Source: Antedon mediterranea (Eukaryota; Echinodermata; Crinoidea; Comatulida; Antedonidae). From it: a stretch of DNA of 64,000 nucleotides. Both the position numbers and the translations under genes were made by a program. The notes under the pieces were generated by a model, which made no database searches, had not been told where the DNA came from, and was given only the letters and a program-made list of their open reading frames with translations. Of the stretch, positions 13,226 through 28,200 are shown piece by piece; within the stretch, counting starts at the first letter, position 1; every line of letters starts with the position of its first letter. The DNA lies in NCBI RefSeq assembly GCF_964355755.1, contig NC_092672.1, positions 22,194,501-22,258,500 on the forward strand, read 5' to 3'.

Positions 13226-16200
13226 GTAAGTTATACATTCTTTCATAGTCATATTTTTTTATATTTTGTATTTTAAATATAATGATCTTTTGAGTAATAA
13301 TATCTGCATGTTATAATGCTATTTAATGTTTTTATTTAACTGTATTGATGCTAGAATTGGTATTATTTGAAGTTTTTCAATATATTTTTTTCTCTGATAT
13401 TTAGTCATAAAAAGTGCTATGACACTATACATTTTGTCATGTTTAAACATTTCCATTGAACTCTTTATAAAACAATGAAAACTACAGCAACATACTATTG
13501 AAATATAATCCTTATTCCAAAGTGTAGATATACAGTAATTAAGTCGGAATTATGTACACTTCTATTACACAAAATTTCAATTTTTTTTAGTTCATTTTCA
13601 CAAAACTGTTTAATAACTTGTGAAACACTATGATTCTACCTATATATCACATAGAGGTACAAATGATCAAAGATGCTAATTGATAGACATATAGACTGTA
13701 TTCATTTATTTTATAATTATCATCATACTCATTTGCCATACTCTCCTTTATTCCTTTCAACAACATCACCACCAACTCCAACCACCTCCTGGTTATAGTC
13801 ACCACCACCAATCCCAAGAATGATGATGCAGAATTTGGTTGAGAGCTAAAGTGATCTTTTAATACACACCACAATTATAGTTCTTTGTTATTAGGTTGTA
13901 ATTATTTTTTCCATATACAATATAAGATACAGATAATATATCTGCCACATTTATTCTTTCTTTATACTCAGGATTAACAAACATAAATAAAACTGAAATA
14001 GCGGCACAAATATAATTTTGTAAGTTATTTACCGTACCTAGTTTTTAACAAATCACCTTACATAATAATTACAGTATCAAACCACCATTACAATGTCATA
14101 CAAAATGTAAAAATAAACAAATCATCATTAGCATAACTAGGTGATGATTGATCCATAGCAATATTTTTAGTCTATTTAAAAAAATGTTTATTTCTTAAAA
14201 TTTATTTAGATATACATACACACATAGTAAATTATAGTAAACAAAAAAATAAATGGAAATTGTTTAATACTAAACAACCTACATTAGAGGTGAAATACCA
14301 CTAAGAAACACAAGAAAGCTGAACTTAGACTTAAATGTTCTACACAACTGTAACAAGTTCAGAGTGTATCCAACATACATTATGACATATTTTAGACCAC
14401 TGACAATGGTGATCACCAGTGCTTCGCAAAGTCTGCAGTTGTACTTTATATCATGTTTTATTCATTCATATTTATCTCCATCATCTAACTTTATCAAACA
14501 AAACTTTTTTGAGGATAAACATACAGTAGCTATATATAAAGTTCAACTTTAATAATTGTTAAAAGTTTAACATTTTCTAACATTCATGTTAAAAGATTAC
14601 TTTTAAAAGAACTTATATTATAATTTCAATTTTCATTACAAGCTATTTAACAATAAAAAAAAAAATATATGCCAAGTTTATTGTAGCATAACTTTATATT
14701 TTAATCAATGGATGTAAATGACTTTGCATTATATAAATGTATTACAATTGTTTATAAACTCTTAATTGTTGTAGATTCTATTTCAGTACAATCTTTTTTT
14801 AAAACTAATATTGACCTTGGTTCATCCTTGTTTCAGTTTGATGGTCCTACCTTTTCAATAGAATTACATTCATGTTCACAGAGTAAATTAAGATTTATCT
14901 CCTTTAAAATTAAATTCAATAAAACTATATCCCATAACAATTTTCCTATGAATAAATAGATGGAATTATTCTTAGTTTATTGATTTGATTCAGACCAATT
15001 TCATACACATTTAATAGCAATATTTTTTTCATTTTTTAACTAATAATATGCATAGAAAATGTTTATTTTACAACTACAATACCTCATTAAGTAATTCATT
15101 TATTTACTTTTTTATGGCTTTAACTAGTTGAATTCTCTCATGGTACCAATATAAAATCTTAATTGGCAATAAATTTCTATTGATCATACATTCTAATAAT
15201 TTATGTTTCATAATTTTTTGGATTTTATTGTGTTACAATAAAGGAAAAATAAACGGTGTGGGAAAAAACATTATCAGATGACTAAATATATGTAATATAA
15301 CGTTTTAATACATTTCTGGTGTTTTTGTACAACTTCAAATTTTTATTTTTGTGCTATTTATCTTCCCATTTCCACCCTTTAAGACAGAATAGTTCAACTT
15401 CCCTTCCCCTGTAGTAGAGCACTGTATCAAGAATGTTAAATAACAGACAAGAGACATAAAATTGCTTGTCTACATACACTTTATTCACAGTACACATATG
15501 GCTGAATGCATATAACAACATTACTATAAGCCCAACAATTGGGAAACCTTAAACATGTGGCTTACCTTTCATCGGTCATGCTTTTTAACAACCTACCTTA
15601 AACCCCTGCGTTAGCGGCTGAGGTAACACCAACCCAGCGAATGCTATGCAGTCCAAATAGATACTTATTGTACCCACATCTTCGTAAAATATCCTTGAAC
15701 AGCACGTCAGCGTGAATAGGACATCTTTCTAGCATGTGGCTACTAGTTGATTTCACTGACTAAATAGTGCTAATGTGGTTCCATGCCTTCTACTCTCTAT
15801 ATCAGCATGTATAAAGACCCAGGTATCTGTGTCCAACAATAATGTCCAACCACCAATAGTTCTTGATAGTTCAAACACTGAATTATTTAATATTTTAAAT
15901 AAACTAAAATTTACACCACTGTATGTAGTGTTTTTGTAAAAAAATTAATAAAATATGCACTTGATGTTAATTTTCCTTTTACCTCTTCCTTGTATTATTT
16001 TAGGTAAATACAGAATTTCATTTACAGTATTGTGGTACAAAACTATGGAACAATCAAGTCCTTCTGTTTCTGAATTATTTCTTGTAGATGTTAAATCTTT
16101 GATTAGTTTTACACCTTTTCACCTTCTGTCAATTATTTAAGAATTACTGACATTCAGTGATTGAAGTTTCTCCTTCATCTAATGTTCAAGCAGTATTGGT

Positions 16201-19200
16201 ATAATGTTTTTTTATTGAGAATTGTCCTATAATTTCACACATAAATTAATTATTCCCTGAGATTTGAAATCAAAATAAAATGTACATTGACTTAGGAATG
16301 TATTTAATAATTGCCCTGATTTAATGCACAACTATTAATTTAGATTGTATACTGGCTTTTTCTTTTTATCCAAATGTACATGAAAAACATAAGCATTCAA
16401 TTTGAGGGCTTGTGATGAGTTGAAAATCAAATAACAATATTATCAAGTTAAAGTTCAAAACAATTTTTTTTGTAATGGTCAAATGAATACAAAACAGAAA
16501 ATATATTTAGGTTACATTAATTTATTTAAAAAGTAGCATGAAAACATAAAATAAAATACATGAATAAAGGTAATAACTATACAGGAACCAAAACTTAAAA
16601 CAAATAAATAAAATCAACAGAAATATAGACAATAGCATATTATTTTATCAGAAAAGTAGTTGGAGAGATAATGATTTTCAATTATTATACAAAAGTTTTT
16701 CTGATTAGAAACAAGGGTTGAATCAAGACAATTCCACTTATATTTGGGGTAAAACATTATTTTTTGTTTAAAATAATTGCCAAACTCTGCAATCCTCCAA
16801 AAAACATAGCAAACCTCATTTAACCAACATAAAAGTGATTGAATCAGTAGTTCACAACTCACTTGGTTTGTCAATTAAAAAAAAACAATTTAAATATATT
16901 TTTTGTTTAATTAATTATTTTGCCATAAAGCATTATTGTTTGGTTTAAAAATATAATTGCTAAACCTTCACTCTTGGATTAAAGGGGACGTAATTACCAG
17001 CCCAAACAATGTTACAGTACTGTATAATTAAAACATTTTATTTTAATTTCTTTAGAATACTAATATATTTAGATATTTTATTTGATAAAAATTGTTGGCA
17101 GCCAATAATCCAATTAAAAGACCAAGGAATGATACTTCACTTATTAATTTTCTATCAAAAAAAATATAACAATTGCTGTGTGTAAGTTTATATCTAATAC
17201 AATTTGTTTTAACCGTATTAATTAATAATTGGTTTGTAGTGAACCATTCATTAGCTTACTTAACTCTAAACTTAAAAGTTCAACAAGAAATCAATATTGT
17301 TATTAAAATAAAATAAAGTTGTACTGTATCATCTGCATAAAAAAAGGTTGTCTGGAAGATTTACTAATTATTAATTTGAAATAATGATTTCGGTCTGTAA
17401 AATAGCTTTAAACCAATCTAAGAAAAATACCATAGCGAAACAACTTGAAAATATCATGGTTAACAACATCAAAATGTTTTCATACATCTAGAAAAGTACT
17501 TCATAAAATTAATTGTTTTCAAATGCAGTATAAACAGAATTAGTGAGTTCAAGAAAAGTATGTCAAAAGTGATATTGTATGCATACATTTTTCATTATTT
17601 TTTGAAAAAAATGGGTAAAATTAAGATTGGTATAAAACTATCCGTTTTTAAATACAGGATTTACTTTTAATATGATTAGGTACAGAACCCATCATGAATG
17701 ATTAATTAATGGCATGAGATGGCTTATAATAATAGAGCAACCTTTTTAAGAATCGACATGCTCTGAACGTTTACTAGAATCCAAACTATTAATTATATTA
17801 AACACTTCTGTTTCAGATATAAATGAGAGGCTATTGGAGGTGGTAATTAAGAGATTAGGTCTTTGGTATTTTTAGGAATATAGAATAACAGAGTTTTACA
17901 AATTTATGAAAAATAATCACTAAATTCTGGCTAATTATGTTTGTATCATAAAAATATTCATCATTAATTTGTTAAACATGAGGTGTATTTTTACTTTCTT
18001 TACCAGGATTAATTACAGAATGTATTACTTCTCATTTGTTATGTTACATTAAATCTGATTGAATTTAGTTTTGTAGCATTTTTTCTTTGAAATTTGACAG
18101 TGCAGTAATAATGTTCATAGCATTTTTATTAAATTATTATTATGTGTATGACAAAGATGGTGATTTGTTTAGAAGGATTTCTGAATCATAAACATTACAC
18201 ATTGTACCTACCTACTGTAAGTCATTACCAACATAGTATGTTTAAAGATTACTATTTTTAATAATTTTCCTTCATTAAATGCTTTTTCTGGATGTCAACA
18301 GCCGGCATAAAATGTTGTTGCCTTCATAGCCTTAGCTTTTCGAATCACAATGGATCTTTGCGGCCTATAAATGATAATGTGTCTTGGGCATAGATCTTCA
18401 CCTCAATTTTTCTAGTTCAGTGTACATTTTCAATCGAAATATTATTTAAGCCAAGATCAGTTTTAAATATGTCCTTTACAAGGTGCATTTGATCTTTTCC
18501 TTGATGTCACCAAATCATAGGTTGTAGCTTCTTAAATGCCTTTCAACTCGTAGCAAATTCAGCTTCCATGTAGCTATTGTATCCTGTTTAGATTTGATGT
18601 TTCACACATTCATGTCAAACTATCCGTTGTAGCTTTAAATTTATCCTTAGTTTTACTTTGAAGTTCCATAACATTTCTGTTTAGCAATGCTTGTTAGCCT
18701 TGCTTTAGTGATGCTCTTTCCTTGTCAATCCTACTATTTATGTCAGCTGCTAAGCTACTCATTTCACCACTCAATGCATTCATTCAACATTTTTTTATTC
18801 ATAGCGTGTTCAGTAGGCTCAGTTTTTATACCTATACTATGAATTCGTGTTTTTCTTGTATTCATAGTTCAAGATAAAGCACTATTAATTGGTTATGAAT
18901 ACTCCTAGGCTTATATTCTTAGTAAAATGTAATACTTGCAGAATGATCAACTGTTGGGAATTAAATATTATACAGAGCATTGTATGTCTTCACTCAGAGA
19001 TGTCCATAGCACTTTAATTTTACAGTAAATAAGAATTTGAGTTCTCTACACTAAAGGTTATTCACATGACAGTATGTAATAGTGATATGTAAAAGGAATT
19101 TAATAATAAATCATAATCATCAGAAATAGAACAATTTATTTAATTAATTCAAATTGTTCAATATAATTTAAAATATTTAATATTCCTGGAGTATTATCAC

Positions 19201-22200
19201 AAATAGATAATCATTTCAATTTGTAGCATTCAAAATACAGTAGGAGAGTTTGTTTATAATTTTATAATTGTATTACTTGATAGGTAGGCACCCAAACATT
19301 TTAAATTTTTTTTACTCCATCTTTGGTATTTAATTGCATTCTTTGAAAATTACCTTTTTTTCAATGAGCTTGCCTGAATCTTCAACTGTCTGGTGTTTTC
19401 AATTCTCCTTCTCCTTTTTATTTGGATATATATTGTATTTTCATCTTCTTCCCAACTTTTTTATTATTTTTTTCAGGGAGCCTAGGCGTAAAGTTTTTCA
19501 ACTTATATAGGTTTCCTTCTACACATACTATGTTTTTTATTGGTTATTATTAAGTGTTTATATAATTATTATTTTATGTATTTTTAATATATGTATGGAG
19601 AACATTTATTGAATATTTATTGAAAATTGATTAAACAAATCAAATCAAATAAAACAAATCATAATATAATTTTGTGTATATGCTAAAAATGCCTTAGTAA
19701 ACAACTCACATGATACGAATACCATTGGGCTACTGGTTTAAATTTTGGTTGATATCTAGTAAGACTAATAATACAATTAATGTGCATTACTAGAGTAAGC
19801 TAAGCTAGTGGCATGTTTTGAAATTAAAATGACCATTTTGATTAACTGGCATTACATAAATGAAAGTGAAACTATTGTTTAATAGTGAGTACAGGTATTC
19901 TTTAAACGAATAGAGTTAGCCTAGGCCTCTAGGCTTATAATACATAGCAGACAATATTTTTGTGAATAGAATAAATAAATAAAAATACTTTTGTCTTTTT
20001 CTAATTGGACATTTGGATTAATCATAAATACAACAGTTCTGACTGGGTGTGTAGAAAGCGACGACCTCGAATTGGACGACCCCAACGACCCGGGCGACCT
20101 CGAATTGGACGACCTAGAATTGGACGACCCATAACACGAAACCGACGACCCCTATAATAGCCTAGCCTAGCCTAGGCCTAAGTATGGTATAACATCCCGA
20201 AGCCGAACATAACCAAAGATCTTTAAACCATACCTTATATAATACTCGCAAGCAAGCAATTGATTGAAAAAATACAGAAATATCGCCATTTGATACTGAA
20301 TGTGTCGACACGAACAAACGAACAGATATGGAACGCCAAGAGTGCATCATTAAAACTGCATTCGACTCGATTAGCACACGAAATATCATAAACATGGCAA
20401 ACCAGGCCCTTTTTCAGCGGCAGGTAAGGTTTGACCGTATACAATGCATGTGTGAAATGTAAAGCTTTCTTATGGCCCTCCCCATGCAGGATTAGGCCAA
20501 GTTGAGCCGCCGACAAGTTGAGGCGCCGCCAAAAACGTTATTTTCTATGAAACGCCAAATGCTTACTTTCGCCGGTGCTCGTTTCTATTTAATAGAAGTT
20601 CTATTTCTATTAATTATTAGATATAAATGTATATTCCAAAGTTTATATATCACGGTTTTTAGTATATATTATTAAATATTATAATTAAAGAGAAATAATT
20701 ATGAATATCTGACTTGTAGATTCCAAAATATAAGGCCTAAAACATGACCGAAAATGATCGTTTTTAGCCAAAAATGACGTAAACATGTTGCCCCCTCAGG
20801 CGGCAGTTGAAGTAAAATAATTGCATAAAATCACCGTTTTTTAGTAAAATATTTTGTGTATTAACATTGTAAAATTCAATAAAATATGATATTAAAAGAT
20901 AGTAAATAAAAAATAATAATTATTTAACCTCATTCGAAGAATATCAATACTCTATTAGTCCTGAGAGACAACGTGATTTTACGTGGTAGGCATACACGCG
21001 AGAAAAATATTATGGAGTGCACTGCATTTTTACCTTGAAAGATTAAAAACAATTAAATTATTAAATATGACTACTTTCCTTTGCTGTTTCAAACCAACAA
21101 AATTGTAGTATGTAATTATTATTTATTTTCATGACACAATAAACCTAAAGACCATGAACTTATATAGGGCCTACTAGGACACCACTCTATCACTACGCGA
21201 AATGTCGTAAAAGACGCACTGGCCGTTTCATAGAAATTACCGGCGGCTCAATTTGTCGGCGGCCCAACCGGTCATATCCCCCCATGCACATGTTACGCTG
21301 CTTGGTAGGCCTATAGTGTTCGTTATAAGAAGACAAGATGTAATTATACGTCCATGGTTTAACCATGTATTGTATAATATTTATTTCTTTTTAATTTATT
21401 TTTAATATGTCGAATGCAGTTTTAATTATGCACTCTTGGCGTTCCATATATTTTCGTTTGTTTGTGTCGACACAATCAGTATCAAATGGCGATATTTCTG
21501 TATTTTTTCAATCAATTGCTTGCTTGCGAGTATTATATAATAAGGTATAGTTTAAAGATCTTTGGCTATGTTCGGCTTCGGGATGTTATACCACACTTAG
21601 GCCTAGGCTAGGCTAGGCTATAGGGGTCGTCGGTTTCGTGTTATGGGTCGTTCAATTCGAGGTCGTTCAATTCGAGGTCGCCCGGGTCGTTGGGGTCGTC
21701 CAATTCGAGGTCGTCGCTTTCTACACACCCAGTTCTGACTACATTAGGTGTCCTGTAAAATCATTTCATTTTTTTTTCTGTGGCTTAGACATTTTTTCAT
21801 TCATACTTCAAATTTTGTAAGAATTGTCAGGATATCATGTCATGCAACATGTAAATATTGCTGTTTTTGGACATGACATCATAACTCAGGTTTTCATAGC
21901 CATACAGCAAAGACTCTCCTAATATTAACCACTAGCAATTATACCCGCCCCAGGGCGGGTTTCAAAATTAGTTTAAAGCCTTCTCAACACCCGACGCCAG
22001 TATCTGTCTATATACTCACCAATCTCCACCCTTTTTCAATACCACCCCATACTCTTTTTTAAAAACAAATTCTTCCCAGTGATGGACAAATTCAATTCAA
22101 CGTAAGCTTCAAATTGAGAGGAGTATACATAGCTATGATGGGTCTAATAATGGTTGAAGTACATTGTAAATTGTGTAAATGAATAGGTGTCATATTGGCT

Positions 22201-25200
22201 GATAATTAAAATATCTAATTTAGATACTGCGGGGCCCCAGCCTTCTTTCTCCTCTCACCACCCCAGCCACAACCAACAAACCTTAACTCCTCCCCTAGAC
22301 AGTTCAAGTATAGTACTTTTCCTAGTACAATTCCAAGCATATAGGCTACTTCATCATGGAGGCGACATTTAAGTTTATCTAAATTGTGTGCACAATAAAA
22401 AGAAGTTTGCTATTTATTTTGTATAACAAACACATGGAATATTTTAAAACACATTTTGTTTTTATTGTTCACTAATATAATATAATAATATTTAATATTG
22501 TTGGTGTTCCACTTTAGTGCTTTTTGACAATTAGGCTTAAATATAGTTGTTACTGTGTGCAAAACAATATCAGTTTTTTTGTAGCAACAGTGTACAGTTA
22601 TATGCTCTAATTTAAAATATAATCTTTAATGTGTATTATTATCAATACATATTGCTATATATACGTTATGTTTTTTCACGATATGGTCATAAATTTCCAT
22701 TTGAAATACTTTATAAAACATTTACAATAGTGCCTTGACCATTATTTAATTAATATTATTTTTTAAAACAGTATTTAATCAAAAGGTGTATTGTCCCAAA
22801 ATCATGAAAAATGAAGATTAATTTTATAAATCAGATTTTGAATATGTTGTTTTGTAGGGTTTTAATAAAGTAACTGTAATCACTTCCGTAGAAAAAAAAA
22901 ATGTTTTCATGGTTAAATTCAACCAAAAACCCATTGGCTGGCAGCCAATTTGAACATTTTTTCATTAAAATATTTAATTTAAAATTTTTTCAGGTAAATA
23001 CATTTTTTTGGATCAAATTTTTTGTCTAAATGGCACTTTCAACAAAAATGTTGTTAAGAATAATTTATTTTTTCAGGGGGACATTGCATTTTTAACAAAA
23101 ACACTTAAAATTTCACAAACCTTCAATTGTTCTTAAATATAATTTTGTATTTTAAAAGTGCAATTTTCACAAATTTGTTTTTTAGACAAGTCACTTAAAA
23201 ATGCCCTCATGATCCCTGTGTATTATAATGATCAAAGATGCTAGTTGTACTGAATATTTTAGTAATGACATGTTTTATTCATCATTTTTAGTAATGCATT
23301 TTGCCATACTCTCTTTTATTGTCAACACACTACCAACTCCGTCCACCACCTCCTCATCATTAAATAGTGAAGAGCAATGATATTAAAGGATGTAATATAG
23401 ACCCATGTTAGACCCATTTTTAGTTTGTGCTTATTTTTTCCATAATACAATACAAGGGCCTATACATTTTATATTACACAGTGCCCTCACTCATCATTTA
23501 TTTCTTTTTTTTGTTCACACTTTTAGTACCAGTGTACTGTTCAATAAAGGCCAACAAATCTATAAAAAATGTAATTAAATTTAATTTTTTAAACTTTTTT
23601 TACGAAACTCATTTTAATTGAAATAGCATTTAAATTAAATGAAAAACAATTACCAGCATTAAACTAGAAGATGATTTCATTTCATTATTCGGTCTATTTC
23701 AGTATATGCATAAAAAAAACCTGAAGTTGGGGAGACCAGGGTCAACCTACAGTAATTAGTGAACTTAATCACTAAGCTATACGGTAATATTTGTTGTCTT
23801 AGTCTAATTTGGCATTTTTAGTCATGTGCAAATGAGACTCTATAGCTCACTATGTCGGTCGGTAGGTCGGTCGGTAAACACTAACTCAAATTTGCGCATG
23901 TGACTGCAGCCATGTATATGGCCTTGTTAATCATCTATTTAAATAATAATAAATACAACATAGTATAAAACTGACTCCAAATAACAATGACTCAACGTTT
24001 CAAACTTTATTTGATCACCATCAGGAATAATGATAAAATGTAAGCATTAGGCCAAATAAAAAAACATACTTGTTAAGCGTCACCGCCCGCTCCTGATTAT
24101 CCAGCCGCCTCTCTTTTTATTTTTATTTTTTTTTTACCGATATACAACGGAAAGTTCAGCGGCCCGGCCCAGCTCCAGAGTAGGGCTCGAAATTCACGCT
24201 AGCAAACTAGCATTTTGCTAGTAGATTCTTCATAATTGCTATTTGAAAATTTCAAAACTAGCAAATGTTTGTTAGGCTAGTGTAATTTTTGAAAAATACG
24301 TACTTTTTAGCTTAGACAACGCTAGCCGCCGATCGCTCTATGTCGACAACGGCAATTTGGTGAAAACAATTGTTTCATTTACACGCCGCCGATTTACGTC
24401 AAGGAAACGCGAATAGCACCGTGAATCATGTAATGTGGTAAACAGCAAGCTTTTTCCCCAACACATTAAATCATGTGCATTTAGTACGTCGCTGAGAATT
24501 ACATCATCAGTCACGTGATTACAGAATACGCGATTATCAATTTAGGGATTTAACGAAATAAATATTTTGCCTACACAGTGGTCGAAGCGCGTTTTTTTAT
24601 AGGTTCGTAAATAGGAAACACCCCATACATAATGGACTCTACCAATTTTGTTTACGATGATCTCGCGCTCGAGATCGACACACCACGAGGTCCTGTTGGG
24701 CGATGGGTTTCCTTATGCCTGGTTTACCTGTGGAATAATTGCATACACTTTTTGCATCACAACTTTAAATACTGATTTACACAGCAATTGGCAAAGGATT
24801 CATCAAAGAAGAATGAATACTTTGAACAAAAATTCACTTAAGAAATGCCGTAAGCTGTTTTCAAACTATAAATCAGCCCACTATTTAGTATTATTGAGAC
24901 CAAATCATGCTTCTCGCGATAGGGAATTTCCTGGATAGATGAGTCGAGCGAGAGACGGCGGATGGCCGATGAGTGAGGGGAGTATGGTCGAAGCGGCCGC
25001 CAAGCAAAGCGGCCGCCAGTTTAATATCGTCATTTGTATGGAACGCCATGTGCGCTTTAATCTTTGATTGTCGTTGTCAACACCATGGCCTATGGCCAGT
25101 TGAGTTACAGCTGTATGTATGGTCAAACCAATAAATATTATAAGCCAAATCATGAACTATCGAATCTTTATATTTCTAAAAAAATTAAGTTTTCCGATAA

Positions 25201-28200
25201 ATATATTTAAATATTTGTATTTTAATATTAACTAACTAAATATATTTACATATACTATCGAATCATTAATAATTTACGTTTGTATCATAATCTACGTACT
25301 ATTGAACCTTTATATCTCATTTACTATTTATTTATTTATATCTCTTTTTTTTTAAATATTGGCAGTGAAGGGAAAAAATAATGTTAAACTAACCCGACGT
25401 TTCTCGAGCACTCTCCTATCGAATCTTTATACATACGTAATTGCATTAATAATTTACGTACGGTATTGCCGAATCTTTATATCTCATTTACATACTATCG
25501 AATCTTTATACTGTACAGTATTGCAATAATTTACATACGGTATTGCCGAATCTTTATATCTCGTTTACTTTACTATCGAATCTTCATACAGTATTGCAAT
25601 ACTAATTTACGTACGGTATTGCCGAATCTTTATATCTCATTTACTTTACTATCGAATCTTCATACAATATTGCAATAATTTACGTACGGTATTGCCGAAT
25701 CTTTATATCTCGTTTACTTTACTATCGAATCTTCAAACAGTATTGCAATAGTTTACGTACGGTATTGCCGAATCTTTATATCTCATTTACATACTATCGA
25801 ATCTTATTACATAATAATTTAGATTGTTATTTACGTCCGAGGTAAAGAAAACCTGTCGAAACAATGACAATCAAAGATTACAAAACAACGACAATCAAAG
25901 CGCACACGGCGTTCCATACAAATTACCGTTATTGAACTAGCGGCCGCTTTGGTTGGCGGCCGCTTGGACCGTAATCCGAGTGAGGTGGGGGTAGCAGCTT
26001 GGACGGATTAGTTAGCCTAGGGCCTACAATTTCGCTTGGTGGCAATTAAGTTTAATGTTTTAATTACGTCTGGATATAAACAATACAAAACTCAATTTTG
26101 TCATAAGCAATAATATTTCATACATAGTCAATTTTGTTCTGTTTCGCATTTTAAAAGTTTGACGTTTCGTCCTAAAAAAAGTGGGCCAAAACGTCCACCG
26201 CGCAAAAATATACCTCTATAAAAAGTAAAAAAAAAACAAAAAAAACCGTCCCCCCGCCCCTGAAAATTTATGAGGGTGTGACGCTTAACAAGTATATTTT
26301 TTTATTTGGCCTTATTGTTATTATTATGGAATGCTTTATTAAATAGGTAACAGCAGTGAGCACCAGTGCTTTGCACAGTCTGTAGTATAATTAAAATGAT
26401 TCCATCTTCTATCATTGTTATATTTATTCATCTTCTTCTTCATTATAAGACAATAACAAACAAACTCGTTTAAATATAAATCTACCCACTGTAATGTTGG
26501 TGTTGCTACAGTTTTTCATATTTTAGAACAATGACAGATTATCAATGCTTACTTTATAGCATTCATTCAAGTATAAGCAATAATGTCAACAGTATACTAT
26601 TTGAAGATCACAATATAAAGAGATCAACTTTATTATTAAGATTTTGTAAAGCTTAATATTTGTTAACAGACTGTTCTTTATTTATCCACAAAATAGCAAA
26701 GATTAAAAATAAACTTGTTTCAAAAATGAAAAAAATGTAAAACATTGATCGTTCCTTAAGTTGGTCATTGACACTATTTTAACTAAAATAACTAACTAAA
26801 ATTTAAAGTTTAGTTAGCAAAGTTCAAAAGGATGAATTAAAACACCTAATAAAAACCTTAAAAAGAGGCTACGAGGATGCTTGTTTTTCTTTTCTTACCA
26901 TTATTGGATAAATGTTATTGAATTGAAATTGAATTGAATTCACAGCCACCACATATTTAATATACATTAATGACAAAATATGATGTTTTAATTAAGTTTA
27001 ACTAAAAATGAAAAACTACAATGTGTATTCCCTTTGCGTACTGATCAGCCATTTGTTATTGTTGCAAGGTTTCAAAATGATGCAATGAACTTTACTCCGT
27101 CCATTGGATTGAATGTTAAATTGACCAAATATAAGTCCTGATAATTAACAGAACAGAGTATGCTCAGTATACTGTGCATAAGCATGCGCAGATTAATGTT
27201 TTGTGTAGATTACCGTATCCTTTCATCTACCGTCCACCTTCATCTACTGTCCTGTCATAAAGTCACTAGTAGGTTTTATTGTAAATTAACAGCACACCAC
27301 GTGCAACAGCTAATACTAAATAGTAGTACTAATCATTGTCAGTATTTTCATTTCTATTGTAAATTAATAGTCAACAGATACCTCTTAGAATCAGTCAGTC
27401 ATACATTCTACTCATCCACCCTTTACCAAAAATTTGGGATTTTTAAAATGTCTTTCTTTCCATCGTATATATTCATTTAGGACTGACAGTTTCATTCTTA
27501 TAGTTTCATTCTACTGTAAAACAATACTACTCTCTTTTTCATTACATTCAGCCTCTTACATTAACATTCAAATTAATTCAGAATAAATACATTTGAATGA
27601 TGAAGCCTAAAAAAACAAAAAACAGAATAACTAAAATACAAATACATTGGTATATTTCGAAAGGCATTGTGAGATAGAATAGAGCTAATGGGTGGCGCCA
27701 TGGAGTAGCGCGCCCTCATCAAATTAGAAAGTCAAAATCATAGAGGGGATCTGCTAATACTATAGGGGGATAGAGTAATTGACTGAGCCCTCTATAGGAA
27801 TTAATAGTTTTGACTTCCTAGTTTGGAGGGGGCGCTGCTCCATGCTGTGAAATGGCGTCGCCCAGTTTGACCTTTTAACCCTGTACTTCCGATACTGTGT
27901 TTTGAATGCAAATTGAAGAACAGGAGATTCTTGTGTTATCAGTTCTTTGCTTTGATGGAGATGATGATACATAAAACAGTTATAAAGCCTATCAAACATA
28001 CAGTGCTAGTTGATGGTGATTATTTGCTTTTTGTTAAAATAAAAGTAAATAATAGTCAACCAGAAATAAAACTTGGTTTACTAAAGCTTTGGTTGCCAAC
28101 GCAATGTAGGTGCTACGCAAGTGCGTTGACCAATAACAAGCAACAATTCAGATAATCCATCACATTCTGATTTGTAAATTTGCTTGATTTAATTTACAAA

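Larger units (their letters stand above)
22680..26475 (+). repeat. Second duplicated intron block, copy B (interrupted)
   Basis: Collinear partner of 13430-14510, split by the short hairpin repeat at 23819-23926 and the Harbinger-like element at 24050-26311. Together with the 6-kb duplication this suggests one larger ancestral duplication of roughly 655-14510 onto 16141-26475. No ankyrin exon is seen at the matching place (near 22.4 kb). Confidence 0.6.

Noticed and set aside
25466-25678. A 70-codon frame with repeated ISF-YYRIFI phrases
   Set aside because: It is a translation of the 73-77-bp tandem repeat inside the Harbinger-like element.
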